Assembly: GCA_023382535.1 (NCBI GenBank)
Contig: JAHDWA010000003.1
Location: 107,761-171,760 of the forward strand
DNA: 64,000 nt
Source of the DNA: Anaerolineae bacterium
GTDB taxonomy: Bacteria > Chloroflexota > Anaerolineae > 4572-78 > J111
Direction of reading: 5' to 3'
Part shown: piece by piece, positions 1 to 8,380 of the stretch
Layout: each line of letters opens with the position of its first letter
Numbering within the stretch: the first letter of the stretch is position 1
The notes under the pieces: generated by a model
Told to the model about the DNA's origin: nothing
The model's input: only the letters and a program-made list of their open reading frames with translations
Databases searched by the model: none
Program-made: the position numbers and the translations under genes

Positions 1-1
1 G

Positions 2-826
2 GTGCGAACGGTTATCCTCATCGAAGCCAACGCCACTATTGCCAGAGATTTGGCTGTTCTTCAATCCATCTATGCGCCGGATGCTGTCGTCGTAGATCAC
101 AACGGCACGCCGGATGATGCCAGCGATGATACCACCTGGCAGGGCTGGGCTAATATCGAACGACGCTATCTGGCCTTCTTCTCAGCCGGATTTTCCTCTT
201 TAACCCCGGTTGACTTATCCATTCAGATGGATAGTGATCTCCAGGCGACGGCCACTCATCGGGGAGTTATTCTGAATGGAACAGTTTATCCCGACCGGGG
301 CGTCTATACGCTCAATAAAATCAACGGACAGTGGCTTATTACCCGGCTGGAGTATGGCAACGAAAAAGGCTACAGCACCTTGCCGGCCCAGGCCGAGAGT
401 ACTCCCCAAGTTCAAAAGCCCCCTCAGGATGATGGTCTTTATGATCTAAAAGTGGGCAATCAGCATCGCTATGAAGAACCCTGGGGTTGGGATCGCGGCG
501 ACCCGTGCAAAGCCTGGGAAACGGGTGACTTTGACGATACCAGGCCGAACTATCGCGGGTTCAATGTCGAGTTATTGCTCACCAATAATTCTGGTGGCCT
601 AGTGCCCGATGCCTGGCCGATCAGTTTTACCACCGCCAAAGGTAAATCGGTCAAGGCGTGTTATTATGGGTATGCCGGGTCTGGTCCGTCGCCTGGCGCT
701 ACAAGTTCAGTCACTTTCTTTACGGTGGTCGAAAAAGGGGACTATGTCGAAAAGATAACATTTAGTCTCAACGATCAAACGGTCCAGCTTTGCCTCGATG
801 GCAAGGGGGGCTGGTCGCGCTGTTAA
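2..826 (+). CDS. NTF2-like domain protein, 5' truncated
   Basis: The reading frame is open to the window edge, and the GTG at position 2 is probably internal, so the true start lies upstream. Residues 1-125 look like an NTF2/SnoaL-type cone: a helix, then a calcium-like loop (DDASDDTTW), then strands ending in INGQWLITRLEYG, as in proteins that bind small ligands or carry accessory folds. A short linker leads to residues 145-274, a beta-rich domain with four cysteines (CKAW, ACYYG, LCLDG, SRC) that could form disulfides outside the cell. No function is assigned. A strong terminator follows directly. Confidence 0.6.
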   Translation: MRTVILIEANATIARDLAVLQSIYAPDAVVVDHNGTPDDASDDTTWQGWANIERRYLAFFSAGFSSLTPVDLSIQMDSDLQATATHRGVILNGTVYPDRGVYTLNKINGQWLITRLEYGNEKGYSTLPAQAESTPQVQKPPQDDGLYDLKVGNQHRYEEPWGWDRGDPCKAWETGDFDDTRPNYRGFNVELLLTNNSGGLVPDAWPISFTTAKGKSVKACYYGYAGSGPSPGATSSVTFFTVVEKGDYVEKITFSLNDQTVQLCLDGKGGWSRC

Positions 827-831
827 GCCTT

Positions 832-863
832 ACGGTTAGATGCCCAACGTCTAACCGTTTTTT
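832..863 (+). terminator. Rho-independent terminator
   Basis: A 9-bp perfect stem (ACGGTTAGA / TCTAACCGT) with a 9-nt loop is followed by a run of six T. It ends the transcript of the upstream NTF2-like gene. Confidence 0.85.
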
Positions 864-940
864 AATTATTTTCCAAGTGAAGTTATAGATATTTAGCATA
901 AGATGGCTTTCACCCGTTAACAATTGAGGAGGAGAGGGTT

Positions 941-2146
941 ATGACCAACGAAGCCGGAGCAGAGGCATCTGCGGCTGAAAGCAGGCTGGGCGGCTGTTTA
1001 ATGTGGTTTTTTTGGGGAGTGTCTTTGAGTTTTATGACGATTCTCTCCCTGGTGCTGCTCGTTCTGCTGGCCGCTTCCTTAACTCTAAATGTTTACCTGG
1101 GTTGGGAATTAACAGGGCTTGAAGTTTCAGTGAGCCGCTCAGGCGCCGGCTCGGTACCCGAACTCATCCCAACCGACATGCTGGCAGCCATTCCGACCAA
1201 CACGCCGGTACTCCTGCTCAGCCCTACCCTGACCCCTTCACCGACCGTATCGCCGCTGGAGGCACAGGTGGCTACGCTGGCTGCACTCGCAACACAGGTA
1301 GCGATCTCACAACCACCTGCTGCGCCAAATTCACCCCCGTCATTGCCCGTAACAACTCCTTCCGCTGCGCAAGCCGGTGTGCCCACTGCGGTGGCAATGA
1401 GTACCCCTCAGGCAAGCGCCAATGTTCCGGCCCCGCAAGCTGTCAATCCAGCCGCGCAGCCGGCTACTCCGGCTGCTGTGGCTGCCGCCTCTCAACAAGA
1501 AGCAGCAGCGGAGTTTGCGCCCCCGGTAAGCTCATCAAACTCGTATAAGTTAATTCCCATTGAAGGTGAGCGCGAAAGCCGCCCAGCCGAAGAACACGGC
1601 GACCTCAACTTGAAGTTGCGCGACCCCCAGCCGATTGAGGTAGACCTTTCCCTGCAAGACCTGCCCGGTTCCGGCATAGACCCCAATGCACCCAATTTCT
1701 CAAAGATTTTCAAACCCGATTTCATGCGGGCCTACACAGTTTACGATTGGGATTGGAGCTGCAATTGTAAGGGTAAACTACTTCAGGAGGATCATTTAGT
1801 CTTGCTGGGGCTAAAAACTACGCCCGGTGAGCCTGTTTTTATCCCACGCAAAGAGAGCGATATTTATGGAGGCAGTTATTACGCGGTAGTGCTCTACGCT
1901 TCAGAGGATAGCCTGACTTTTTTGTACAATCGGGCTGGCAGCGTGGTTAAGGGTTACACTGTCCATTACATTGGCTTGCATACCGATCCTAATTTGGTAG
2001 CCTTGTTTCGCGAAAGCAAGGGCAACGAACTGCCCGGTTTGACTCTGGACACTCCGGTTGGCGTGGCCGGCGACGAACTCATCATCGCCATTCGGGACAA
2101 CGGCAAGTTCTTGGATGCCCGCTCCAGAAAGGATTGGTGGCAATAA
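941..2146 (+). CDS. Membrane-anchored protein with Pro/Ala/Thr stalk
   Basis: The start is well fixed by GGAGGAGAG 6 nt upstream. Residues 18-52 form one membrane segment preceded by a GGC motif that also occurs in the next two genes. Residues 75-200 are a Pro/Ala/Thr/Val-rich stalk typical of extracellular tethers. The C-terminal domain (about 260-401) is unrecognised; it contains a CNC pair and ends with a conserved-looking stretch (IAIRDNGKFLDARSRKDWW). The stop codon overlaps the next start (TAATG), so it is translationally coupled to the first SH3b paralogue. Extracellular location is inferred from the stalk. Confidence 0.75.
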   Translation: MTNEAGAEASAAESRLGGCLMWFFWGVSLSFMTILSLVLLVLLAASLTLNVYLGWELTGLEVSVSRSGAGSVPELIPTDMLAAIPTNTPVLLLSPTLTPSPTVSPLEAQVATLAALATQVAISQPPAAPNSPPSLPVTTPSAAQAGVPTAVAMSTPQASANVPAPQAVNPAAQPATPAAVAAASQQEAAAEFAPPVSSSNSYKLIPIEGERESRPAEEHGDLNLKLRDPQPIEVDLSLQDLPGSGIDPNAPNFSKIFKPDFMRAYTVYDWDWSCNCKGKLLQEDHLVLLGLKTTPGEPVFIPRKESDIYGGSYYAVVLYASEDSLTFLYNRAGSVVKGYTVHYIGLHTDPNLVALFRESKGNELPGLTLDTPVGVAGDELIIAIRDNGKFLDARSRKDWWQ

Positions 2147-3408
2147 TGCGTCCCTTTTGGCAAACCAGCTTCGGCAAATTGGTTATTGGCGGCTGTGGCG
2201 CTCAGATAGGATTGCTACTGACCCTGAGCGGGCTGGCTGTTGTTCTGGTATTTTGTACTGCCTGTATGATTGCTAATGTGCTCAGCCTGGGCCTGACCCG
2301 TGATATGGTTGAAACATCTTCCACCAGTATCCCCGTTGCCGTGACCTCATCGCCCGCCGAAGTTGGCTCTCTGCTTGAGCAGGTAGATTTACTCCTGGCC
2401 GAGGTCGAAACTTGGCAACGAGAGGAGTTGACAGCGTCATCGTCCCCACTCTTGCCGGCCGGGGGCAAACCCATGATTGTGGCCGGTCAAAACCCGGTCA
2501 GCTTATACAGCGGCCCCGATATGGGCACCAACCAGGTTGGTTTATTATCAGTCGGCGAGAGCGTAGAAATTGTCGGGCGGAATAATGCCTCCAGTTGGTG
2601 GCTGGTGGCGTTGCCTGATGGCCGATTTGCCTGGGTGTTCAACGCTCTGGTCACGGCGATCAATGTTAACCATACCATTCCGGTCGTGACCACTCCCTCT
2701 GAACTGGCTCAACCGGCCTCTTTTAGCCTGGTAGCAGCGATGACCCCCATCCCCACTGTACCTCCACCACCTCTAGTCACAGCGACGCCCACCTTGCCTC
2801 CCGGAACACCCACCCCCGCCGCTGAAGTCAGCCGCCAATACGTGGAAGATTCGCCTGCCTTTATGAAAATTAAGGGAAGCCTGCTGGTTCCACCAGTCAG
2901 CGCCAGTTTTTCCCCGGATGGCAGTCAATTTGCCATGACCGAGCGGATTAAACTGTACACGATTGGGACTGCCGGCGCTCATACCGATATCTGGCTGGAA
3001 GATACGGACCAAATGGGACCGATTGGCGGGGTCGTCTGGTCGCCGGATGGAAAGTATATTGCCTTTGTGGTTGGTTTCAAACAACATCGGTATTGCCGGC
3101 CTTGCCGGGCGGTTGGGCTGCTCAACCTGGCCGAAAAGTCTATCACCTATCTTCAGCCCCCGGAAGCAGAGCTGGACACCGATATGCCCCGTTGGACTCA
3201 GGATGGACGTTTACTCATAAACGCGCATCCGGGTGAGCCTGCCGACGGCGTCACCTACATTTACAATATCTACGGCGAAAGCCAAAAAGCCCAGGGAGTC
3301 TACATTTTGAGCGCGAGCCACGAAGGGCAAAAGTGGTTCCCCTGGCGGCCCGGTCGAGTCTGGCAGGCCGGTGTTTCCGAACGAGCGGATAGCTACAATA
3401 GTGATTAG
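2146..3408 (+). CDS. Membrane-anchored SH3b / PD40 propeller protein (paralogue 1)
   Basis: I start it at the ATG overlapping the previous stop rather than at the TTG four codons earlier. After MRPFWQTSFGKLVIGGCGAQ there is one membrane helix (about 17-45). An SH3b-like domain (about 110-185; SLYSGP, SVGESVEIVGRN, SSWWLVALPDGRFAWV) is the kind that binds peptidoglycan or peptides. A Pro/Thr stalk follows, then two clear PD40/WD-like repeats (SASFSPDGSQFA, GVVWSPDGKYIAF) with a CRPC pair. It closely resembles the next gene along its whole length, so the pair arose by tandem duplication. Likely role: cell-surface binding or scaffolding, by inference. Confidence 0.8.
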   Translation: MRPFWQTSFGKLVIGGCGAQIGLLLTLSGLAVVLVFCTACMIANVLSLGLTRDMVETSSTSIPVAVTSSPAEVGSLLEQVDLLLAEVETWQREELTASSSPLLPAGGKPMIVAGQNPVSLYSGPDMGTNQVGLLSVGESVEIVGRNNASSWWLVALPDGRFAWVFNALVTAINVNHTIPVVTTPSELAQPASFSLVAAMTPIPTVPPPPLVTATPTLPPGTPTPAAEVSRQYVEDSPAFMKIKGSLLVPPVSASFSPDGSQFAMTERIKLYTIGTAGAHTDIWLEDTDQMGPIGGVVWSPDGKYIAFVVGFKQHRYCRPCRAVGLLNLAEKSITYLQPPEAELDTDMPRWTQDGRLLINAHPGEPADGVTYIYNIYGESQKAQGVYILSASHEGQKWFPWRPGRVWQAGVSERADSYNSD

Positions 3409-3413
3409 TGCTA

Positions 3414-3444
3414 GACCCTAAAGGTCTTTAAGACCTTTAGGGTC
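3414..3444. repeat. Perfect palindrome of the CCTAAAGG family
   Basis: Two perfect 15-bp arms (GACCCTAAAGGTCTT and its complement) flank a single T. Relatives with the same CCTAAAG core lie at 28845-28884 and 41321-41357, each between genes, so this looks like a dispersed REP-type element that may also act as a terminator. Confidence 0.75.
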
Positions 3445-3465
3445 CAAACATCTGGGGTAGAACAG

Positions 3466-4755
3466 ATGCACCCATTTTGGAATACCAAACTCGGTAGATT
3501 GGTCATGGGCGGCTGTGGCGCTCAAGTGGGGCTGCTGCTCACGTTGAGCGCTTTGGTTATGGTGCTGTTGTTCTGCGGCGTCTGTGTCTTCGCCAATGTC
3601 GTGAGTCTGGGCCTGACCCAAGAGTTGGTCCGGCCTGTACCGGATATTTCGGCTCAAGCTCCGGCTTCGCCTGCCGAAATAGGCTTGCTTCAAGAGAAGA
3701 TAGACCTGCTAACGGGCAAAGTGATCGCCATCAGAGCCAACGCTCCTTACCTCCCAACTCCCACCCCAACCTCTCCCCCGCCTCCCCCCAAACCAATTGT
3801 GCTGGCTCATGAGGGGGCAGTTAACTTGCGCAGCGGCCCCGGTGATGCTTACTTCCGAGTAGGTCGTATGGCTAAAGGCGAAAGCCTGGAAATTGTCGGG
3901 CGAAATTACGACTCCTCCTGGTGGCTGGTGACGACTCCGGGTGGCTCTCTAGCCTGGGTATCCGGCCAGGTCGTGAGCAGTTACAATGTTACCGGCAACA
4001 TCCCGGTTGTTACCATTCCCGGTCTGCTGGTTCAATCAAACAGCGGCGACTCAGGCGTAGGGGCCTCAAGCCTGCCCGTCCCTAACCCTGCTGCCGTCGA
4101 GCTGGCGTCGCCCCATAGTTTGCCCGCCACCGGGTTATTGTCGGCCTTACCCGCCGGAACTCCTACTGTTGCTGCCAGCGACAGCCGCCGCTTTGTTCAG
4201 GATACGTTGGGCTACAAACAACTGATCCGCCGCCTGCTGCTGCCGACCGTCAGCGAGAGTTTTTCGCCCGATGGCGCGCAAATTGCCATTACCGAGAAGA
4301 TCACCCTCTATACCATCACCGCCGATGGTTCGACCAGCCGGGTTTTGTTAGAGGATAACGACCAAATTGATGTGGTTGGCGGCGCGGTCTGGTCGCCGGA
4401 TGGTCTCTACCTGGCCCTGGTGGTCAATCGTCTGCAAAATTGTGATCCCTGCCCTACGGTCGGCCTGGTGCGTCTGGCCGATGGTGGACTGACCCTGCTC
4501 GACCCGCCGCCCAATTCGGCCCTCGACCGACCGCGCTGGACGCAGGATGGCCGGCTGCTGGTCACCTCGTATTTGACCGACCTAACTCAAGGGGGTGTGG
4601 TCTATGTGTATGACGTCTCCGGTCAGGGTCAGGCAGCAACAGGGAGTTTTCTCTTGAGCAGCAGCCACGGTGGGCAAAAGTGGTTCCCCTGGCAGCCGGG
4701 CAAGACCTGGCAGGTTGGCGCGTCCGGGGGCGTGGATAGTTACTACGGTGACTAG
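3466..4755 (+). CDS. Membrane-anchored SH3b / PD40 propeller protein (paralogue 2)
   Basis: This is the tandem paralogue of the preceding gene, with the same order: cytoplasmic tail with GGCGAQ, membrane helix (about 15-45), short coiled segment, Pro-rich stalk, SH3b domain (about 105-185; NLRSGPGDAYFRVG, SLEIVGRNYDSSWWLV), second stalk, then PD40-type repeats (SESFSPDGAQIA, GAVWSPDGLYLALVV). The CDPC pair matches CRPC in the paralogue. NLRSGPGDAY is closer to the canonical SH3b motif than in paralogue 1. The palindrome at 3414-3444 separates the two copies. Surface exposure and ligand binding are inferred; no catalytic motif is visible. Confidence 0.8.
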   Translation: MHPFWNTKLGRLVMGGCGAQVGLLLTLSALVMVLLFCGVCVFANVVSLGLTQELVRPVPDISAQAPASPAEIGLLQEKIDLLTGKVIAIRANAPYLPTPTPTSPPPPPKPIVLAHEGAVNLRSGPGDAYFRVGRMAKGESLEIVGRNYDSSWWLVTTPGGSLAWVSGQVVSSYNVTGNIPVVTIPGLLVQSNSGDSGVGASSLPVPNPAAVELASPHSLPATGLLSALPAGTPTVAASDSRRFVQDTLGYKQLIRRLLLPTVSESFSPDGAQIAITEKITLYTITADGSTSRVLLEDNDQIDVVGGAVWSPDGLYLALVVNRLQNCDPCPTVGLVRLADGGLTLLDPPPNSALDRPRWTQDGRLLVTSYLTDLTQGGVVYVYDVSGQGQAATGSFLLSSSHGGQKWFPWQPGKTWQVGASGGVDSYYGD

Positions 4756-4759
4756 CCTT

Positions 4760-4889
4760 AGCCCTGAGTTGAAGCTCAGGGCTAATAGCTAAAGTATGTC
4801 GAAGCATACTGAAGGCAGAACAGATAAACATGGAGTCCGAGTCGGCTTGAGCCGACTTGAGCTTTCAGCCTGAGATTGAAATCTCAGGC
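4760..4889. repeat. Cluster of three hairpins between genes
   Basis: Three perfect inverted repeats lie in a row: 4760-4783 (AGCCCTGAG arms), 4840-4857 (AGTCGGCT arms, 2-nt loop) and 4868-4889 (GCCTGAGATT arms, 2-nt loop). None has a T-run. The arrangement resembles the cluster at 22202-22271 and suggests a repeat element or mRNA-stabilising structures. Confidence 0.65.
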
Positions 4890-4937
4890 CCAAGGTAGCT
4901 GATCGGTAATAGCAAGAGAAATATTTGTAGCCAGCAC

Positions 4938-5681
4938 GTGATACCTAGATTTCAACTCGTCGTCCTTATCTTAACCCTGGCCACACTCGCCTGTATTCGC
5001 ATTGACCTCTCCCCGCCATCCTTAAGCCAACCTGTGATTGCTGCCCTGCCGCCTCCAGTCGTCGCACCGACAGCGATTGTACAGCCTACCCTCCCTGCCG
5101 CGCCGGTGACTTACCTTCTCCCTACACCTCCTATCAAGGCAATCCCAGAACCGGTCTGTCTCCAGCCTGAATTAGCCGCAGGGGAACATATTGCGGCCAG
5201 TGGCAGTTACACCGAAACCGAACGATCCGCTTCGACGCCAATGCTGTGCCATCTGGAGCGTAACTCGTGCGGCTACAATCAGCTTGTCGGCATTGTAGAC
5301 CCGACCATCGTTTACAAACGGGAAGAAGCGCCTCCCTACGATATGGAAGACATTCTGGTACACCCTGCGATGATTCCGCCTCTCGCGCGCCTAAACCAGC
5401 TCATTCAGGCTGAGTGGGGGGGAGCCTATCAATTAAGAGTTTCCGATGCCTATGACTCTCTGCTGGAGCATGACCCACCCGAGTCAAAGCCGGCCACCCG
5501 CTATTCTCTTCACTATGAAGGCCGGGCTATTGACTTAACTCTTTGGCCGGTTGACCAGAGCAAGTATGGCCGGCTGTGCGCCCTGGCCCACTGCGCCGGT
5601 TTCGATTGGGTACTGGACGAAGGCACCCACTGTCACGCCTCCATTCGGGCCGAGAGCTTATGCCTGGCCTGCCAACAATAA
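4938..5681 (+). CDS. Lipoprotein with Hedgehog-N-like (DD-peptidase fold) domain
   Basis: The GTG start gives a signal sequence with a hydrophobic core and Cys19 (LATLAC), so a lipoprotein is likely. A Pro-rich stalk (25-75) leads to a C-terminal domain (about 115-240) that follows the animal Hedgehog N-terminal signalling domain closely: IVYKREE, LRVSDAYDS, LHYEGRAIDL, DQSKYGRLCALA, GFDWVLDEGTHCHASIRAE. The Hedgehog zinc ligands correspond to His192, Asp199 and His233, and the catalytic-type glutamate to Glu228. The family shares its fold with M15 D-Ala-D-Ala carboxypeptidases, so peptidoglycan or peptide hydrolysis is plausible. Neighbours are SH3b surface proteins. Six extra cysteines (74, 104, 111, 214, 219, 232) are present. 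Confidence 0.85.
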   Translation: MIPRFQLVVLILTLATLACIRIDLSPPSLSQPVIAALPPPVVAPTAIVQPTLPAAPVTYLLPTPPIKAIPEPVCLQPELAAGEHIAASGSYTETERSASTPMLCHLERNSCGYNQLVGIVDPTIVYKREEAPPYDMEDILVHPAMIPPLARLNQLIQAEWGGAYQLRVSDAYDSLLEHDPPESKPATRYSLHYEGRAIDLTLWPVDQSKYGRLCALAHCAGFDWVLDEGTHCHASIRAESLCLACQQ

Positions 5682-5725
5682 GTCTCCTCTTAACCCCACT
5701 TAAGCCGAACCAAAAGTCCTAGCAA

Positions 5726-5756
5726 TTGTCTCCCCAGGCCAATTCTATGTTATAAT
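5726..5756 (+). promoter_or_regulatory. Extended -10 promoter for the Ser/Thr kinase
   Basis: TGTTATAAT at 5748-5756 is a perfect -10 hexamer with the TGn extension. A TTGTCT sits 19 bp upstream, which is long but tolerable for an extended -10 site. The kinase ATG is 57 bp downstream. Confidence 0.6.
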
Positions 5757-5812
5757 GAGCTGCAGATCTACGATCCTAAATTCCAAATTTCATCTTTAAC
5801 TCAAAGTGAAAT

Positions 5813-8203
5813 ATGGCAACTCTAATTGGCAGAACCCTGGGTAAATATCGGATTGTAGCCCGCCTGGGTCGCGGCGGTATGGCCGAGGTCTATAAGGCCT
5901 ACCAGCCCGGCCTAAATCGCTATGTCGGCATCAAAGTGCTGCACAGCCATATGATCGAAGAGAAGAATTTTGTGGCCCGCTTTGAGCGCGAGGCCCTGGC
6001 GGTCGGTAAACTGCGCCATCCCAACATTGTTCAGGCTTTCGATTTTGACCGTGAAGACGACATCTACTTCATGGCCATGGAGTTCATTGACGGCCCCACC
6101 CTTAAAGATGAGCTGCAGGCTCGCAAAACAGCCGGTCAGCCTTTCAGCCTGAAAGAAATTGCCCGCATTTTTATTGCCCTGTGCAGCGCCATTGATTATG
6201 CCCACGCCCGTCAAATGGTTCATCGTGACCTCAAGCCGGCCAACGTGATGATCAACCAGCAGGGACAGATCGTGTTGACCGACTTTGGGATTACCCGGAT
6301 CATCGGCGGGACACAGTATACCCAAACCGGCGCTTTGTCCGGCACACCGGCCTACATGTCGCCGGAGCAGGGGCAGGGCCAGCACGGCGACGAGCGCAGC
6401 GATATTTACTCCCTGGGAGTCATGCTTTACGAGATGGTCACCGGCGCTGTGCCCTTTGACGCCGACACTCCCTTTGTCATCATCCTCAAGCATATCAGTG
6501 AACCCATTCCCCCGCCGCGCCGCGTTGTGCCCGACCTGCCCGCCAGTGTGGAGCAAGTTATCCTCAAAGCGATGGCTAAAGAGCCAGCCGCGCGTTACCA
6601 ACGGGCTGCTGAAATGGCTGCCGCGCTGCGGGAGGCGGTGAATCTGGCCCCTGGGGAAGAGTATCTGCCCCTGCCCGTCGTTGCGCCGCGCCCGGAGATT
6701 AAAGAAATTGATCATACGACTGAACATTTCCCGGTACGGACAAGACCCCCAACCGGGCCTCTTGCGCCGGGAGGAGCCACCCTGGCGCCGGTCCCGCACC
6801 CGGCTACGGTTATCCAAACAGCGCCGGTGCAGAAAAGATCAATACTGCCGCTCCTGGTTGGCGGAGGATTTCTTCTGCTGCTGATTTTGGCCGGGATCGC
6901 CGTAGGCGCTTTTCTCTACAGCCGCAGCCGGTCACCGGCGGGTCAAGTACAGCAGCAAGTAGCACTAACAACAGCCGCCGCTATCAACGCGACGGAAACC
7001 GCCGGAGCCAATGCCAACGCTACCGGAACGGCGAGCGCCCAGGCGGTGGCTGCCGCCGCTTTGACTGCACCCACCCAAACTGCCCAGGCCGCTACGGTCA
7101 TCGCTGAGGCAACAGCCGCCCAACTAACCCGCGATGCCGAACTTATCGCCGGGGTGCAGGTGGCCGTAGGGGCGACCCAAACAGCAATAGCCCAGGCAGT
7201 GGGGACGGCTACGGCAGCGGCGCTCCAAGCCGGCGCGACCCAAACGGCGGTCGCTGAGGCAACGGCTGTGGCCGCAGAGCAGGCCAGCGTCACTCAAACG
7301 GCGGTCGCCCAGGCGACGGCTGGAGCAGCAGAAGCAGCCGCCGCAGCGGCAAATGCAGCTTCGGCCACGGCTGCCGCGCAGACGGCGCAAGCTCAGGCTG
7401 CTGCAACCGCTCAGGCCAGGTCTGCCCAGGCTGCCCAGGCTCAGGCTGCGGCTCCCAGGGGTACGTTTAATGATTTTGAAACCTCCTTGACATGGCGGCG
7501 GGGGGACGAGCCGAACGGGACATTTGAACAATCAACGGCGGAAGCTCATAGCGGCGATTACGCCGGGAAACTGGATTACAGCTTTTCGACCCCCAGCAAC
7601 GACTATGTGGTCTTCTTGTGGTCACAGGCTTTGGGAGGCAAACCGAATCAAATTACGGCCTGGGTCTACGGGGACGGAGCGGGTCACTTTTTGAATATCT
7701 GGGTCAAGGACGGCGCGGGTGAAACCTGGCAGTTTTCTTTTGGTCAGGTAAAACATACCGGCTGGCAGCAGATGACTGCCTTCCTCAGCCCAACCCAACC
7801 CTGGCCGTCCGGACACATTGACGGTCCGGGGAACGCGGTTATTGATTATCCCATCTCATTTCAGGCGCTGGTCCTCGACGACGGCTCGGATGATTTCAGC
7901 GGCAGCGGGACAATTTACGTTGACGACCTCGCCGGCACTGAAGGCACCCTGCCCCCGACCGCCGTTCCGACCTCGTCACCGGCCATCTTCTTTCAGGCTG
8001 ACCGCACGACTCTGGGCGCGGGTAGCTGTGCCCTCTTAAGTTGGAGCGTGGAGAATGTCAGCGCGGTCTATCTGGACGGGGCGCCGGTAACCGGTCAGGA
8101 CAGCCGCCAGGTCTGTCCCAATACTACCACCACCTATACCCTGCATGTCGTTAAGAGAGACGGTTCCAGTTCGGATGTGCCGGTAACGATTACAGTCCAA
8201 TAA
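5813..8203 (+). CDS. Transmembrane Ser/Thr protein kinase with extracellular CBM-like and Ig-like domains
   Basis: Residues 12-270 form a complete Hanks-type kinase: glycine loop GRGGMAEV (19-26), Lys41, HRDLKPANV (137-145), DFG (157-159) and SPE (183-185). The juxtamembrane linker is Pro-rich. One membrane helix spans about 345-367. An Ala/Thr/Gln-rich coiled stretch (about 380-545) follows, then a jelly-roll, carbohydrate-binding-like domain (about 548-705; FNDFE near the start, IYVDDLAG at the end) and a C-terminal Ig-like domain (about 720-796). The predicted topology is a cytoplasmic kinase with an outside sensor. Substrates are unknown. Its position beside surface-protein genes suggests envelope monitoring, an inference. 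Confidence 0.9.
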   Translation: MATLIGRTLGKYRIVARLGRGGMAEVYKAYQPGLNRYVGIKVLHSHMIEEKNFVARFEREALAVGKLRHPNIVQAFDFDREDDIYFMAMEFIDGPTLKDELQARKTAGQPFSLKEIARIFIALCSAIDYAHARQMVHRDLKPANVMINQQGQIVLTDFGITRIIGGTQYTQTGALSGTPAYMSPEQGQGQHGDERSDIYSLGVMLYEMVTGAVPFDADTPFVIILKHISEPIPPPRRVVPDLPASVEQVILKAMAKEPAARYQRAAEMAAALREAVNLAPGEEYLPLPVVAPRPEIKEIDHTTEHFPVRTRPPTGPLAPGGATLAPVPHPATVIQTAPVQKRSILPLLVGGGFLLLLILAGIAVGAFLYSRSRSPAGQVQQQVALTTAAAINATETAGANANATGTASAQAVAAAALTAPTQTAQAATVIAEATAAQLTRDAELIAGVQVAVGATQTAIAQAVGTATAAALQAGATQTAVAEATAVAAEQASVTQTAVAQATAGAAEAAAAAANAASATAAAQTAQAQAAATAQARSAQAAQAQAAAPRGTFNDFETSLTWRRGDEPNGTFEQSTAEAHSGDYAGKLDYSFSTPSNDYVVFLWSQALGGKPNQITAWVYGDGAGHFLNIWVKDGAGETWQFSFGQVKHTGWQQMTAFLSPTQPWPSGHIDGPGNAVIDYPISFQALVLDDGSDDFSGSGTIYVDDLAGTEGTLPPTAVPTSSPAIFFQADRTTLGAGSCALLSWSVENVSAVYLDGAPVTGQDSRQVCPNTTTTYTLHVVKRDGSSSDVPVTITVQ

Positions 8204-8304
8204 ACCTTTCCAAGCTAAGCGTGAAAAGTGTGTTTTTCGCTCTTCCTCTCCGAGAATAATACCTGAAGTAAAGCCATTTAACCGCTTAAATCCTTCTAAC
8301 TTTG

Positions 8305-8337
8305 TTGCCAATTCCACCAATTGAGAGTATATTGGTG
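8305..8337 (+). promoter_or_regulatory. Sigma70-type promoter with overlapping inverted repeat
   Basis: TTGCCA (8305-8310), a 17-bp spacer and TATATT (8328-8333) make a good housekeeping promoter 48 bp before the sugar kinase. An inverted repeat, CACCAAT (8315-8321) and ATTGGTG (8331-8337), covers the spacer and -10, where a repressor could bind. Confidence 0.55.
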
Positions 8338-8380
8338 AAAATATTTTTCTGAATCGCCGATTCACCAGAGGGAGGAAGCA

